64,000 nucleotides of DNA from Bradyrhizobium sp. U87765 SZCCT0048 (GTDB lineage Bacteria; Pseudomonadota; Alphaproteobacteria; Rhizobiales; Xanthobacteraceae): positions 1,116,001-1,180,000 of the forward strand of contig NZ_JAFCMM010000001.1 of assembly GCF_018131225.1 (NCBI RefSeq). Direction: 5' to 3'. The first letter of the stretch is position 1; the number at the start of each line of letters is the position of its first letter. The position numbers were made by a program, and so were the translations under genes. The notes beneath the pieces are model-generated. The model searched no databases. It had not been told where the DNA came from and saw nothing but the letters and a program-made list of their open reading frames with translations. Shown piece by piece: positions 50,328 to 59,247 of this stretch.

Positions 50328-52700
50328 TCAAACGGCCGGCGTCAGGAAAATCGGCGACGTCCAGACCCGCGACTGATCGCGCTGGCGCGCGGTGACAAAC
50401 AGCGGATGCTCGCGCCCGGACGCGAGATCGAGCGCCCCGAGATCGATCTCGCCAGCGACGTCGCGCGGCAGCGGACCGTCCGCGATACGCTCTACCACCA
50501 CCTCGAGTTCGACCCCGCTCAACGCGAGCGAGCGGCTGCCTGCGACCAGCTGGCTTCCCGACACCGCCAGTTCGAAACGTGGGGCGTGCACATGTGGCGG
50601 CGGCCGCAACGGATCGCCGACCTTCACATAGCCCGCGATGGTGCCGCTCACCGCGATCTCGACCCCATCGAGTGACGACAAGGTCAGCTCGATCGCATCG
50701 CTATCGCCATGGGTCGCTGTGCTGAAGCCGACCGTCGTGGCGTCCTGGCGCCAAGCGCGCTGCTCGGGATGATCGAAGCCGACCCCGCGCACGTCGAGGA
50801 TCGCCGCGCCGATCACCGAGATTTCGCCGGTCCAGCAGGCCGCGCGATAGCGATCCTTGATGCGCGCGCCCGACAGGCGCACACGTACGTTGCGTGGCGA
50901 CAGGCCGGCCTCCACGGCAAGGTCGCGCCGCCAGATCTCCCTGTCGCCATCGAACAACCGCACCGCCTCCCACCCCTGATCGCCGAGCAGACGATAGGTC
51001 AGCGGCGTGCGCAGATCCGATGTCGCGACCTCACCCATCCAGGCATGGCCGAGCCGAAGGCTTGCGAAGCTGCGCTCGCCGGTAGTTGCGAAGGTGCGTC
51101 GTGCGCGGAGGGCGCGGCCGACGCTGGCGCGATCGAGCCGTTCGGCGAGCACGCCTGTCAAGCCGCCACGCGAGCCGAACACCGCCGTCGCAGGCGCGCC
51201 GCCGCCACAGCGCCCCTGGTGTTCGTCGCCCGCCGCGGAGGCACCAACGCGATAACCGCGCGCGAGCGCATCAGTGTAGAACCAGTGGAACTGGCCCCAG
51301 GACGAGCCGATCTCGACCAGACGCTCCAGCTCCGGATGATGCCAGTCGAGAATGCAGCGCCGCCCGCCGACATGCGGAATCAGAAGATGGCTTTCCGGAT
51401 CGTCGGCATAGGCCGCGTAGAGCTCGTCGACCGGCCATACCCCGGGCCGGATCGTGCCGTTCGTGGTCTCGTTCCACTCGAACGACCGTACGGAGCGGCC
51501 TTCGGAATCGAATGGAAAGCGCGGCTTGCCCTCGCCGATGAACACGACGTTGCGGTCGCCGCCGGCCGCTGAGTTACCGCACCATTCCGTGCCAGGAAAG
51601 CAGACGAAGCGGCCGGGCTGGTTCAGCCCGGCGATGATCTCCACCGCCTGCTCCCAGTGCGCCTGACGAATGTTGAAGTCGTTGACGGTGTAGCCGACGA
51701 CGTCGAGCGCGGCAACGTCGCGGCCGTAGGCGAGATTGTACAGCGTATCGTTGGTGCCCACCGTGTCGTGAGAATGGACATGAAGATCTGCATAGAGCGG
51801 GCGCTGTCCCTCCGCGAGCGGCTCGACCTGGACGAAGCCAAGTGCGACATCCGCAACGCCATCGACCTTCGCCTCCAGCCGCCACTCGCCGGCTTGTGCA
51901 AGTTCGATCTGTGCGGCACGGGCGACACTCCAGCCGGTTGATGCAAACACCAGCGGCACGGTCCGCGCCGCGCCCTCCGGCCCCGTCAGACGCAGTTCAC
52001 CGGCGGGCGCCAGTTCGCGGCAGGTATTGCCCCAGAGATCGTCGAGGCGCACCACGACGTCGAATGGCGCCGCCGGCGCGACCAGACGCGGCGCCAGCAG
52101 CGAGGGCGCGACCGGCGTACCCGGCGCGATGTCGATGACGCAGTCACCGGGAACCTCGGCGAATTTCGAGCTGCCGAGCGGATCGATGAACAGACGGAAG
52201 CGGAAATCCGTCTCGACGAAGCTCTGCACTCGCGTGCCGCCACCGCCCTGCCGGCGGTCGCCGAGCCGGATCACGATGCGATCGCCGGGGTTGAGATAGC
52301 CATCGACGATGTCGATGATCACCGCCTTCTGGAAGGGCCGTTCATGTCCCTTCTGGTCGAAACGCACCTTCAGCGCCTGCACGGTGGACGGACTCTGCCC
52401 CGGCAGCACGGGGCCGGCGTGATATTCGGCGGAGACGTAGTTGGCGCCCGCGGGATCGGTGGTCTGGAACAGGGCCCAGTCCGAGTAGAACTTGAAGGCC
52501 AGCTTCAGCCAGGCACCATCGGCAAGGCCGACCGCGCCGACCTCGTAGACCAGCTCGAGCTCGGCCCACTCCCCGGCGACAAGCCGCGAGCGGTTGCAAC
52601 TGACGCGCCCCAGAAACGGCAGCGCCTTGTTCTGCTCATAGAGGCCTTTTGGCGCGACGAAGGCGCCAGCCCGGGCGCGCGGATCAGTCGGTGTGGTCAT
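50328..52700 (-). CDS. PHP/DUF3604-like metallohydrolase-related protein
   Basis: This large 790-residue protein has no signal peptide. Residues 1-290 look like beta-rich accessory domains (LVAGEWAELELVYEVG, DRIVIRLGDRRQGGGG). Near residue 305 the sequence YADLHVHSHDTVGTND begins a PHP-like metal-binding domain (HxH). It continues through FPGTEWCGN, LIPHVGGRRC and ASAAGDEHQGRCGG, which supply further His/Asp/Cys ligand candidates. The last 200 residues are again beta-rich. This matches the DUF3604 type, which has no established reaction that I know of. It is the fourth gene after an ABC ATPase, binding protein and permease, so it likely processes the imported compound. Confidence 0.75.
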   Translation of the reverse strand: MTTPTDPRARAGAFVAPKGLYEQNKALPFLGRVSCNRSRLVAGEWAELELVYEVGAVGLADGAWLKLAFKFYSDWALFQTTDPAGANYVSAEYHAGPVLPGQSPSTVQALKVRFDQKGHERPFQKAVIIDIVDGYLNPGDRIVIRLGDRRQGGGGTRVQSFVETDFRFRLFIDPLGSSKFAEVPGDCVIDIAPGTPVAPSLLAPRLVAPAAPFDVVVRLDDLWGNTCRELAPAGELRLTGPEGAARTVPLVFASTGWSVARAAQIELAQAGEWRLEAKVDGVADVALGFVQVEPLAEGQRPLYADLHVHSHDTVGTNDTLYNLAYGRDVAALDVVGYTVNDFNIRQAHWEQAVEIIAGLNQPGRFVCFPGTEWCGNSAAGGDRNVVFIGEGKPRFPFDSEGRSVRSFEWNETTNGTIRPGVWPVDELYAAYADDPESHLLIPHVGGRRCILDWHHPELERLVEIGSSWGQFHWFYTDALARGYRVGASAAGDEHQGRCGGGAPATAVFGSRGGLTGVLAERLDRASVGRALRARRTFATTGERSFASLRLGHAWMGEVATSDLRTPLTYRLLGDQGWEAVRLFDGDREIWRRDLAVEAGLSPRNVRVRLSGARIKDRYRAACWTGEISVIGAAILDVRGVGFDHPEQRAWRQDATTVGFSTATHGDSDAIELTLSSLDGVEIAVSGTIAGYVKVGDPLRPPPHVHAPRFELAVSGSQLVAGSRSLALSGVELEVVVERIADGPLPRDVAGEIDLGALDLASGREHPLFVTARQRDQSRVWTSPIFLTPAV

Positions 52701-52728
52701 GAGATGCTCGCTCGATGCAAGATGAAGA

Positions 52729-53478
52729 TCAGGTGGCCCGCCAAGCCTGGTAATGATGTTCGATCCGGCGGAAGACGAGGCTCTCGGCCAGCCATGCGAT
52801 CAGACCGATCAGCGCGATGCCCAGCAGCACCTGACTGGCATTGCCGACCTGGCCGCCCATGGCCACCATCCAGCCGATGCCCTGCGAAGCGCCGATCATT
52901 TCCGCCGCGACCAGCGCCCGCCACGCCTGGCTGAAGCCGATGCGCAACGCCGCAGTGACGAACGGCAAGGACGCAGGAAGATAGATATGCCGCAACAGCT
53001 GCAGACGATTGGCGCCGAGAGTGCGCGCTGCGCGTACCTGGCCGCCGACAATGCCGACCACCCCCTCCTGGATGGTCAGGGCCATCGGGAACACCGCGGC
53101 AATGAAGATCACCACCGCAATCGCAAGATAGCCGAGGCCGAAGAAGATCAGGCAAAGGGGAGCCCAGGCGATAGGCGGAATCGCCATGAACAGGCCGACC
53201 AGCGGCGTCACGAAACTACGGAAGCGCGGCGACAGCCCCGCGGCCGTGCCGATGGCAAGCGCCACAATCACCGCCGCACTGAAGCCGCCGGCCTCGCGCA
53301 ACAGGCTCGCCCACACCTGACGACCGAGATCGCCGCGCCCGATCCAGTGCAACGCTTCGCGCGCGACTTCCCACGGCTGGGGAAGCACGTAAGGCGGCAC
53401 CCGGCTCGCAGCAATGACCCAGACCAGCAGCAGCGCCGGCAAAGACGCCCAGCTCCAGGATGGTTTCGGCAACGCCAT
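52729..53478 (-). CDS. NitT/TauT-family ABC transporter permease
   Basis: This 249-residue protein has six membrane segments and the BPD_transp_1 domain, with its EAA loop (ARTLGANRLQLLRHIYLPASLPFVTAAL). ATG 53478 lies 8 bp after the binding-protein stop; a longer reading to 53571 only covers that gene's end in another frame. It pairs with the ATPase at 54481-55338. It is followed 28 bp later by the DUF3604-like gene. Confidence 0.93.
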   Translation of the reverse strand: MALPKPSWSWASLPALLLVWVIAASRVPPYVLPQPWEVAREALHWIGRGDLGRQVWASLLREAGGFSAAVIVALAIGTAAGLSPRFRSFVTPLVGLFMAIPPIAWAPLCLIFFGLGYLAIAVVIFIAAVFPMALTIQEGVVGIVGGQVRAARTLGANRLQLLRHIYLPASLPFVTAALRIGFSQAWRALVAAEMIGASQGIGWMVAMGGQVGNASQVLLGIALIGLIAWLAESLVFRRIEHHYQAWRAT

Positions 53479-53485
53479 CGCGCGG

Positions 53486-54484
53486 TCAGTTCTGCTCGAC
53501 GGCGCGCTTCCACGGACCATCGTCGACGATCTCCTCGACCTTGAGCAGACGAGCGAGAAAGCCGAGGTCACGGGAGTAGTCCATCAAACGCTGGATGAAG
53601 GCGCGATCCGAGAGGGTCAATTCATCCGACCAGCCCAACCGCTTGCGCGCCTCCGCGACCACCGCTTCGGGGGCCAGCGTGCGGCCGTCCGGCGCCGTCA
53701 CGGCTTCGAGCTTGAATTCGCGGGCGATGATCGCATCGGCCTCGGCCGCATGATCGCGCAGGAAGGCGATGGCGCGGCGATGCGCGCGCAGCAACTTGAC
53801 GAGATCCTCGGGACGATCCTTCAGCGTCTTCGCCGGCGCCATCACCACGTACCAGGGATAGCCGGGAATGGCGGCATTGACGTCGAACACGACACGACCG
53901 GCGCCGCGCAGCACCGACTGGCTGACGAACGGCTCCCACGAAAACACCGCGTCCACCGTTCCGGTGTCGAGCGCCGCGTTCATGTTGCCGACCGGCAGTT
54001 GCGACAGCGACAGATCGGCATCGGGATCGAGCTTCGCGGCGTCTTTGAGGACATAGCCACGCAGCAGCACATCCATGCCGCTGCCCCGCGCAACACCGGC
54101 GAGCCGCCGGCCGCGCAGATCCTGCAGGCTCCTGATCGGCCCATTGGCGGCCTGCGCGACGAGCGCCGCCTGGCCATAGTTCACCTTGGCGAGGATGCGG
54201 CTGTCGAGCCCACGCGAGAACCACTGGTAGACCGGCGGCGCGCCGATGTAGCCGACATCAAGCTCCCCGCTGGCCATCGCCTGCTGGATGACCGGGCCAT
54301 CGCCGAAAGGCTTGAGCTCGACGGCCAGTCCCTCCGCAGCAAAGAAACCCTTGCGCTCGGCGATCAGCGCCGGCGCGTTGGCCATTGCCGCGACCCAGCC
54401 GATCCGCAGCGGCTCGGCCGCGTCGGCGCCCGACCATCCCAGCGCCGCGAGTACGGCGAGCCCCGATACCAAACGTCCGATCAT
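53486..54484 (-). CDS. NitT/TauT-family ABC transporter substrate-binding protein
   Basis: This 332-residue periplasmic protein has a Sec signal peptide (residues 1-22, ending ADAAE). The SsuA/TauA-like fold shows in IAERKGFFAAEGLAVEL, AMASGELDVGYIGAPP and LRGRRLAGVARGSGMDVL. The aliphatic-sulfonate group is the nearest match in layout. Its start overlaps the ATPase stop by 4 bp. The ligand is unknown. Confidence 0.92.
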   Translation of the reverse strand: MIGRLVSGLAVLAALGWSGADAAEPLRIGWVAAMANAPALIAERKGFFAAEGLAVELKPFGDGPVIQQAMASGELDVGYIGAPPVYQWFSRGLDSRILAKVNYGQAALVAQAANGPIRSLQDLRGRRLAGVARGSGMDVLLRGYVLKDAAKLDPDADLSLSQLPVGNMNAALDTGTVDAVFSWEPFVSQSVLRGAGRVVFDVNAAIPGYPWYVVMAPAKTLKDRPEDLVKLLRAHRRAIAFLRDHAAEADAIIAREFKLEAVTAPDGRTLAPEAVVAEARKRLGWSDELTLSDRAFIQRLMDYSRDLGFLARLLKVEEIVDDGPWKRAVEQN

Positions 54485-55338
54485 TGCACAGGTCCATTGT
54501 CCGAGACGAGCGACGGTTTCGATCGCGCCGTCATGACGGCGGCGATCCGCCGCAACAGCAATTCATTGAGTTCTGCAAACCGCGGCATTGCACGCGTGCG
54601 CAGCCGGTCACGTGGCCGCGGCAGATCGATGACGACCTCACAATCGATCCCGTGGGGCGGCAGGCCGAGCACCACGACACGGTCGGCCAGGAAGATCGCT
54701 TCCTCGACATCATGGGTGATGAACAGAATGGTCTGTCCGAGCTGTGCCCACAGCCGCAGCAACTCTTCGTTCATGGTGCCCCGGGTGATTGCGTCGAGCG
54801 CCGCGAACGGCTCGTCCATCAGCAGGACGCCAGGCTCGAGCACGAGCGCACGTGCCAACGCCACGCGCTGCTGCATGCCGCCCGACAGCCTGTTCGGCAG
54901 TTCGTTTTCGGCATCCGCAAGTCCGACCAGCGCGAGCGCGCGACGGGCCCGGTCCCGCTGCGCATCCGGTGTCAATTCCCCCGCCATGCGCAAGCCGAAC
55001 CGGACGTTCTCCAACACGCTCAGCCACGGAAACAGGCTCGGCGCCTGGAACACATAGCCGAGTTCCGGCATTTCCGGGGTCACCGCTCGGCCGCCGATGG
55101 TAACCGCTCCGGCGTCCGGCGCGAGAAAACCGGACAACAGATTGAGCAGGGTCGACTTGCCGCAGCCCGACGGCCCGAGCAGCGCCACGAATTCGCCGGG
55201 ACGCGCTTGGAGCGACAGACCGCGGAAGATGTCGCGTCCTGGCTGATAGGCAAAGTCGACGCGGCTGGCGGCGAACGCAGCGCCGCGCGCGGAGCGGGTC
55301 GGCACGGCGTCGGAAATCCTGGTGCGAGAAGCAAGCAT
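54481..55338 (-). CDS. NitT/TauT-family ABC transporter ATP-binding protein
   Basis: This 285-residue ATPase has Walker A GPSGCGKST, Q-loop VFQAPSLFPW, signature LSGGMQQR, Walker B VLLMDEPFAALD and switch FITHDVEEA. ATG 55338 has no Shine-Dalgarno. Instead a CATAAT/TATTAT stretch abuts it, so the message may be leaderless. In-frame ATG 55347 and GTG 55392 are alternatives. It is the first gene of the leftward operon, divergent from a GntR gene 101 bp away. Confidence 0.93.
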   Translation of the reverse strand: MLASRTRISDAVPTRSARGAAFAASRVDFAYQPGRDIFRGLSLQARPGEFVALLGPSGCGKSTLLNLLSGFLAPDAGAVTIGGRAVTPEMPELGYVFQAPSLFPWLSVLENVRFGLRMAGELTPDAQRDRARRALALVGLADAENELPNRLSGGMQQRVALARALVLEPGVLLMDEPFAALDAITRGTMNEELLRLWAQLGQTILFITHDVEEAIFLADRVVVLGLPPHGIDCEVVIDLPRPRDRLRTRAMPRFAELNELLLRRIAAVMTARSKPSLVSDNGPVQ

Positions 55339-55350
55339 ATAATACATTAT
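55339..55350. promoter_or_regulatory. AT-rich palindrome at the ABC operon start
   Basis: ATAAT-AC-ATTAT is a perfect 5-bp dyad immediately upstream of the ATPase ATG, in an otherwise GC-rich region, facing the divergent GntR gene. It could be both the -10 element of the leftward operon and a GntR operator. Confidence 0.45.
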
Positions 55351-55439
55351 GATACAGGTTGACGTGGCCGCAACCTGCACGCCGACGCGCACAGCAAAAC
55401 GAAAGATCCGCCCCTCCCCGGCGGTACAACGAGGACAAA

Positions 55440-56174
55440 ATGCCTCTCGTGAGAGAAAATGCGACTGCTCTCTACCAGCAGATCGCCGACCGGCTCCGCC
55501 ACGAGATCGCCAGCGGCCACTTCGAGCCCTCGGGACGACTGCCGTCGGAGGCCGAGATCGGCGCGCGCTTCGACGTCAGCCGCGTCACCGTACGCCTCGC
55601 GCTCGACGCCCTCGACAGGGACGGCCTGATCGATCGCCGCAAGGGCAAAGGGACCTTCGTCGCCGGCAAGGAGGTGCGCCATGAACTCAATGTGCTGCGC
55701 AGCTTTCATGAGACGCTGCGTCGCCAGGGCTTTGCAGCGACCATGCGCATCACGGCGCTCCGCATGGTCGCAACGCCTGCGTCGCTGAAGCCGCTGTTCG
55801 GCGCACGGCGAACGCAATGCCTGCTGCTGCAGCGGCTGCACCTGATCGACGACGAACCGATCGCGCTCGGCCGCAGCCATCTGCCGGTGGATCTCGCCGG
55901 CCTCAGCCGCACCGATATCGAGCGCCGGCCGACCTATGCCGTGATCGCCGACCTCGCCGGCACGCCGGTCGTTCAGGCCAGAATGGAGCTCGGCGCACAG
56001 GTCGCCGGCAAGGACCTTGCGAGCACCCTGCAGACCATCCCCGGCGCCGCGCTGCTGACGATGGAGCGCACATCCTATTTTCGTGACGGCGGCTGCGCCG
56101 AGCACTCGACATTCTTCGTCCGCCCCGAACGCTACAAGTTCGTGCTCAATGGCATCTTCAGCGAGACCGCCTGA
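55440..56174 (+). CDS. GntR-family regulator with UTRA domain (HutC subfamily)
   Basis: This 244-residue protein has a winged helix at about 8-75 (ALYQQIADRLRHEIASG, LPSEAEIGARFDVSRVTVRLALDAL, GKGTFV) and a UTRA ligand domain at about 95-240 (ending in STFFVRPERYKFVL). GAGGA precedes ATG 55440. It is transcribed away from the ABC/DUF3604 operon and probably represses it until the substrate or a derivative binds. Confidence 0.93.
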   Translation: MPLVRENATALYQQIADRLRHEIASGHFEPSGRLPSEAEIGARFDVSRVTVRLALDALDRDGLIDRRKGKGTFVAGKEVRHELNVLRSFHETLRRQGFAATMRITALRMVATPASLKPLFGARRTQCLLLQRLHLIDDEPIALGRSHLPVDLAGLSRTDIERRPTYAVIADLAGTPVVQARMELGAQVAGKDLASTLQTIPGAALLTMERTSYFRDGGCAEHSTFFVRPERYKFVLNGIFSETA

Positions 56175-56567
56175 CGCGCCACGCCTCGCGGGGACACCGG
56201 GTCGACCGGAGAAGAATCGCGCTGCCGCAGCCCGGCTTCACATCTCAGGCGTTACAGGAACAAGGCTTCCGACCACAGCGATCGTTTCATTTTTGTGGCG
56301 ATCTTGACCGTGCGCTGCCGCAATGGTCCCCTTCGAGCAACCGGCTGCGTCTCCCGAAGGATCTCATGCAAGACAAGCCCGGCAGGCGAAAGGTTGACGG
56401 CCATGCAGCGCTTCAGTGTCTGGCTTCGTGACCACCAGTTGCATCTCCCCGCGATGATCTGCCTTGTCGCAGGACATGCGGCCTTCCTCACGACATTCGT
56501 CTGGCTGTTCCAATAGGACCAGCGGCGGGAAGGACATGCTCCGACGCGCTGCGCCTGCCGATCATGC
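56175..56567. other. 393-bp gap with one possible small membrane-protein ORF (56403-56516)
   Basis: The gap lies between converging gntR and the SfnB/DszC-like gene. ATG 56403 opens a 37-codon plus-strand frame ending at 56516 whose product is mostly one hydrophobic helix (LPAMICLVAGHAAFLTTFVWLF). GAAAGG occurs about 12 nt upstream, so expression is possible but unproven. No hairpin terminator was found, though the two genes converge here. Confidence 0.3.
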
Positions 56568-57782
56568 TCACGTGTAGAGGGCATCCGGCGTGATACGGCC
56601 GTTGAGCACGAAGTTGCCAACCTCGCGTGCCTTGTAGACCACCGGATCGTGCAGCGAGTGAGTCCGGATGTTGCGCCAGAAGCGATCGAAGCCATAGCGC
56701 GCCGACGTCGCCCGCGCGCCCATCAGTTCGAAGATTCGCGACGTGATTTCGAGCGCCACACGCGTGCTGTTTACTTTCGCGGCATAGACCGTCGCCGCGG
56801 CGGCGGTTCGTTCCTGCGACGTGAGACCGTCGCCGCGGTGAATCGCGGCTTCGATATCCGCCGCCGCCACATCCGCCAGCGCGAGGGCTGCCCGCAACTC
56901 TGCGTGGAGCTCGCCATATTGCGCAAGGATGTAAGGATCCTCGCTGGCGGCCGCGACGCCCGATGTCTGCCAGGGCTTGGCCGTCCCATGAATGTAGGCG
57001 GCTGCCTCCTGGAGGGCCCCTTCAGCCGTTCCGAGATAGAAATTGACGAACAGCAGCTGATGGATCGGCACCACCAGCGTGGTCAATGCCGGTAGCGCCG
57101 TCACCGCCGGCGCCGGCAGCGGCCCCAGTATATGATCGCGCTCGATCCGAACGCGGTCGAACGAAACGCTGCCGCTTTCCGTCAGGCGCTGCCCGAACGC
57201 GTCCCAGTCGTTGCCATGGCTGATGCCGACACTGTCGCCGGGCACCGCGAGCAGGACCACGTCATCGCCGAGGCCAGCCCGCAGCGTGATGCGGTCGGCC
57301 AGCGAGGCGTTGGAGGCGAACGTCTTGCGGCCACTGAGGCGGAAGCCATCGCCGTCCGGTGTCAGTGGCGGCAGTGGATCACGCGGATTGGATGCCCCGC
57401 CCCAGAACCACTGACCGGCGACCGAGGCGCGGATCAGGCGCTCGGCCTGGTCCGGCGTGGCACGCCAGAAGGCGCTGTGCGACAGCAGATAATGATAGCT
57501 GAGGATCTGGGCGATCGAGGCGTCCGCCCGCGCGATGATCCTCACAACTGCGAAGGCATCGCCGAATGACGCGCCGCCGCCGCCCCATTCCTCCGGATTG
57601 AGCAGCGTGAGGAGGCCGGCCTTGCGCAACCACGCCACTTCGTCGTGCGGCGCCTGCGCGCGCCGCTCCCGCTCGACCGCGGTCGATCGCAGATGCGCTG
57701 CAACCTCATCGGCGGCGGCACGCCAGCTCGCCGCGGCCGGCGACGTGATGGAAGCGACTGGCGAAGACGAGGTCAGCGGCAT
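56568..57782 (-). CDS. Acyl-CoA-dehydrogenase-fold flavin monooxygenase (SfnB/DszC-like)
   Basis: This 404-residue protein has an acyl-CoA dehydrogenase fold. The N-terminal helical part is VAWLRKAGLLTLLNPEEWGGGG, the middle domain includes FRLSGRKTFASNAS, and the C-terminal part has RIFELMGARATSARYGFDRFWRNIRTHSLHDP. The RxxRTHSLHDP-type ending is typical of the FMNH2-dependent DszC/SfnB group that oxidises sulfur compounds, rather than true dehydrogenases. ATG 57782 has GGGA 8 nt upstream. It faces an orphan binding protein and a sulfonate-type importer on the other strand, supporting organosulfur use. Confidence 0.8.
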   Translation of the reverse strand: MPLTSSSPVASITSPAAASWRAAADEVAAHLRSTAVERERRAQAPHDEVAWLRKAGLLTLLNPEEWGGGGASFGDAFAVVRIIARADASIAQILSYHYLLSHSAFWRATPDQAERLIRASVAGQWFWGGASNPRDPLPPLTPDGDGFRLSGRKTFASNASLADRITLRAGLGDDVVLLAVPGDSVGISHGNDWDAFGQRLTESGSVSFDRVRIERDHILGPLPAPAVTALPALTTLVVPIHQLLFVNFYLGTAEGALQEAAAYIHGTAKPWQTSGVAAASEDPYILAQYGELHAELRAALALADVAAADIEAAIHRGDGLTSQERTAAAATVYAAKVNSTRVALEITSRIFELMGARATSARYGFDRFWRNIRTHSLHDPVVYKAREVGNFVLNGRITPDALYT

Positions 57783-58180
57783 GACGAATCCCGAAGGTTG
57801 CGCAAAAGATCGGCTGCACGTCGGCTTGAAACGCTGGAACGCATTCCACGACGTATGGAGCACCATCGATGCCATGATTTTCGGAGAAGCCGTTTTTGAA
57901 TTTCAACGGGATCGCAGCACGTCCTGTCGATCCGACAGCGCCGGACGACGGATTGCTTTCGATCACGACAAGGACGACCGGACATAACCGGCTCCGTGGA
58001 CCACTGGCTCGCACGTCCAGACAAAACCACGCGGAGAACCGACGACATGTCCATTCCAGAATGACGACCACGGCGATCATCCCATTCCACGATCACCGCC
58101 AAATACAAAATTGACCGGACGTGCGGTGCACTCCTAGCTTCATCAAAAGATCGTTCCACTGTTCGAGGAAAATTCCACCG
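57783..58180. promoter_or_regulatory. 398-bp divergent intergenic region
   Basis: This region holds the promoters of the leftward SfnB/DszC-like gene and the rightward NlpA-like binding protein. Open frames crossing it on both strands look like shadows. No clear promoter pair or dyad was seen. Confidence 0.35.
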
Positions 58181-58969
58181 ATGATACGAAAGCTTCTGTC
58201 CGCTGCGACCGTGATCCTTGGCTTCGCCGTCGCGCAGGCCCAGGCCGACACCGGCAAGCTCATCCGCATCGGGGTGACCGCCGGCCCCTACGCGGACATC
58301 CTTCGCTATGCCGGCACGCTCGCCGCCAAGGAAGGCATCGAGCTGCGGATCACGGAATTCACCGACTACACCCAGCCGAACGCCGCGCTTGCGCAGGACG
58401 ACCTCGACATCAACAACTTCCAGCACCAACCCTATCTCGACAACCAGGTCGCTCAGCGCGGCTACGACATCGTCTCGATCGCCAAGAGCATCATCGTGCC
58501 GATCGGCCTCTATTCAAGCAAGGTGACGCGCCTCGACCAGATTCGCGACGGCGCCAGCGCCGCGATCCCCAACGATCCGTCGAATGGCGCACGCGCCCTG
58601 CAGCTGTTCGAGAAGGCGGGGCTGATCAAGCTCAAGCCGGGCACGGGCATCAAGGCGACTGTCGCCGACATCGCCGAAAATCCCAGGCATTTGAAGATTG
58701 TCGAACTCGATGCGGCACAACTGCCGCGCTCGCTCGCGGATCTCGATTTCTCGGCGGTCAATCTCAACTATGCCCTCAATGCCGGCCTCGATCCGAAGAA
58801 GGCATTGCTGCTCGAAAGCGCCGACAGCAACTGGAACCTGGTATTTGCGGTGCGTGCCAAGAACAAGGACAATCCGCTGCTCAAGCGCTTTGTGGAGATC
58901 TACCGCTCGCCCGAGGTGAAGGCCTACACCGAGAAGCAGTTCAACGGCACCATTCTGACCACCTGGTAG
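58181..58969 (+). CDS. NlpA/MetQ-family substrate-binding protein, orphan
   Basis: This 262-residue protein has a signal peptide (residues 1-23, ending AQAD) without a lipobox cysteine, so it is soluble in the periplasm rather than lipid-anchored. Family features are IRIGVTAGPYADIL, LAQDDLDINNFQHQPYL, GLYSSKVTRLDQIRDGASAAIPNDPSNGARAL and FSAVNLNYALNAGL. MetQ relatives bind methionine or other amino acids. No MetN/MetI genes are adjacent, so it must share a permease or act alone. GAGGAA lies 11 nt before ATG 58181. Confidence 0.88.
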   Translation: MIRKLLSAATVILGFAVAQAQADTGKLIRIGVTAGPYADILRYAGTLAAKEGIELRITEFTDYTQPNAALAQDDLDINNFQHQPYLDNQVAQRGYDIVSIAKSIIVPIGLYSSKVTRLDQIRDGASAAIPNDPSNGARALQLFEKAGLIKLKPGTGIKATVADIAENPRHLKIVELDAAQLPRSLADLDFSAVNLNYALNAGLDPKKALLLESADSNWNLVFAVRAKNKDNPLLKRFVEIYRSPEVKAYTEKQFNGTILTTW

Positions 58970-59007
58970 AGCGAACGCTTTCGCCAGCAGTACGTCTCCC
59001 GAGACTG

Positions 59008-59040
59008 CCGGATCGCCGAGGGCGATCCGGTTCTCATTTG
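59008..59040 (+). terminator. Intrinsic terminator after the NlpA-like gene
   Basis: CCGGATCGCC and its exact complement enclose GAG, followed by the T-rich TTCTCATTT. It is 39 bp after the stop codon, a convincing Rho-independent terminator. Confidence 0.75.
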
Positions 59041-59247
59041 CGCTGTCGGGTTCGGAAGAAAACCCTGCCGATCGCGAACGGCGGAGCATGCCGCCTCCGC
59101 GCTCTCACCGCACGGCGGAATAATTTCATCTTTTTCCAGCGCAGCTACCCACCTCGCACGCAGTTTGGCTAAATCCCGTCACATGCCAACCTTCGGCGTA
59201 CCGCTCGATGACAGCGGCCAGCCGATTTGCTTTCGCCGGAGATTCCG

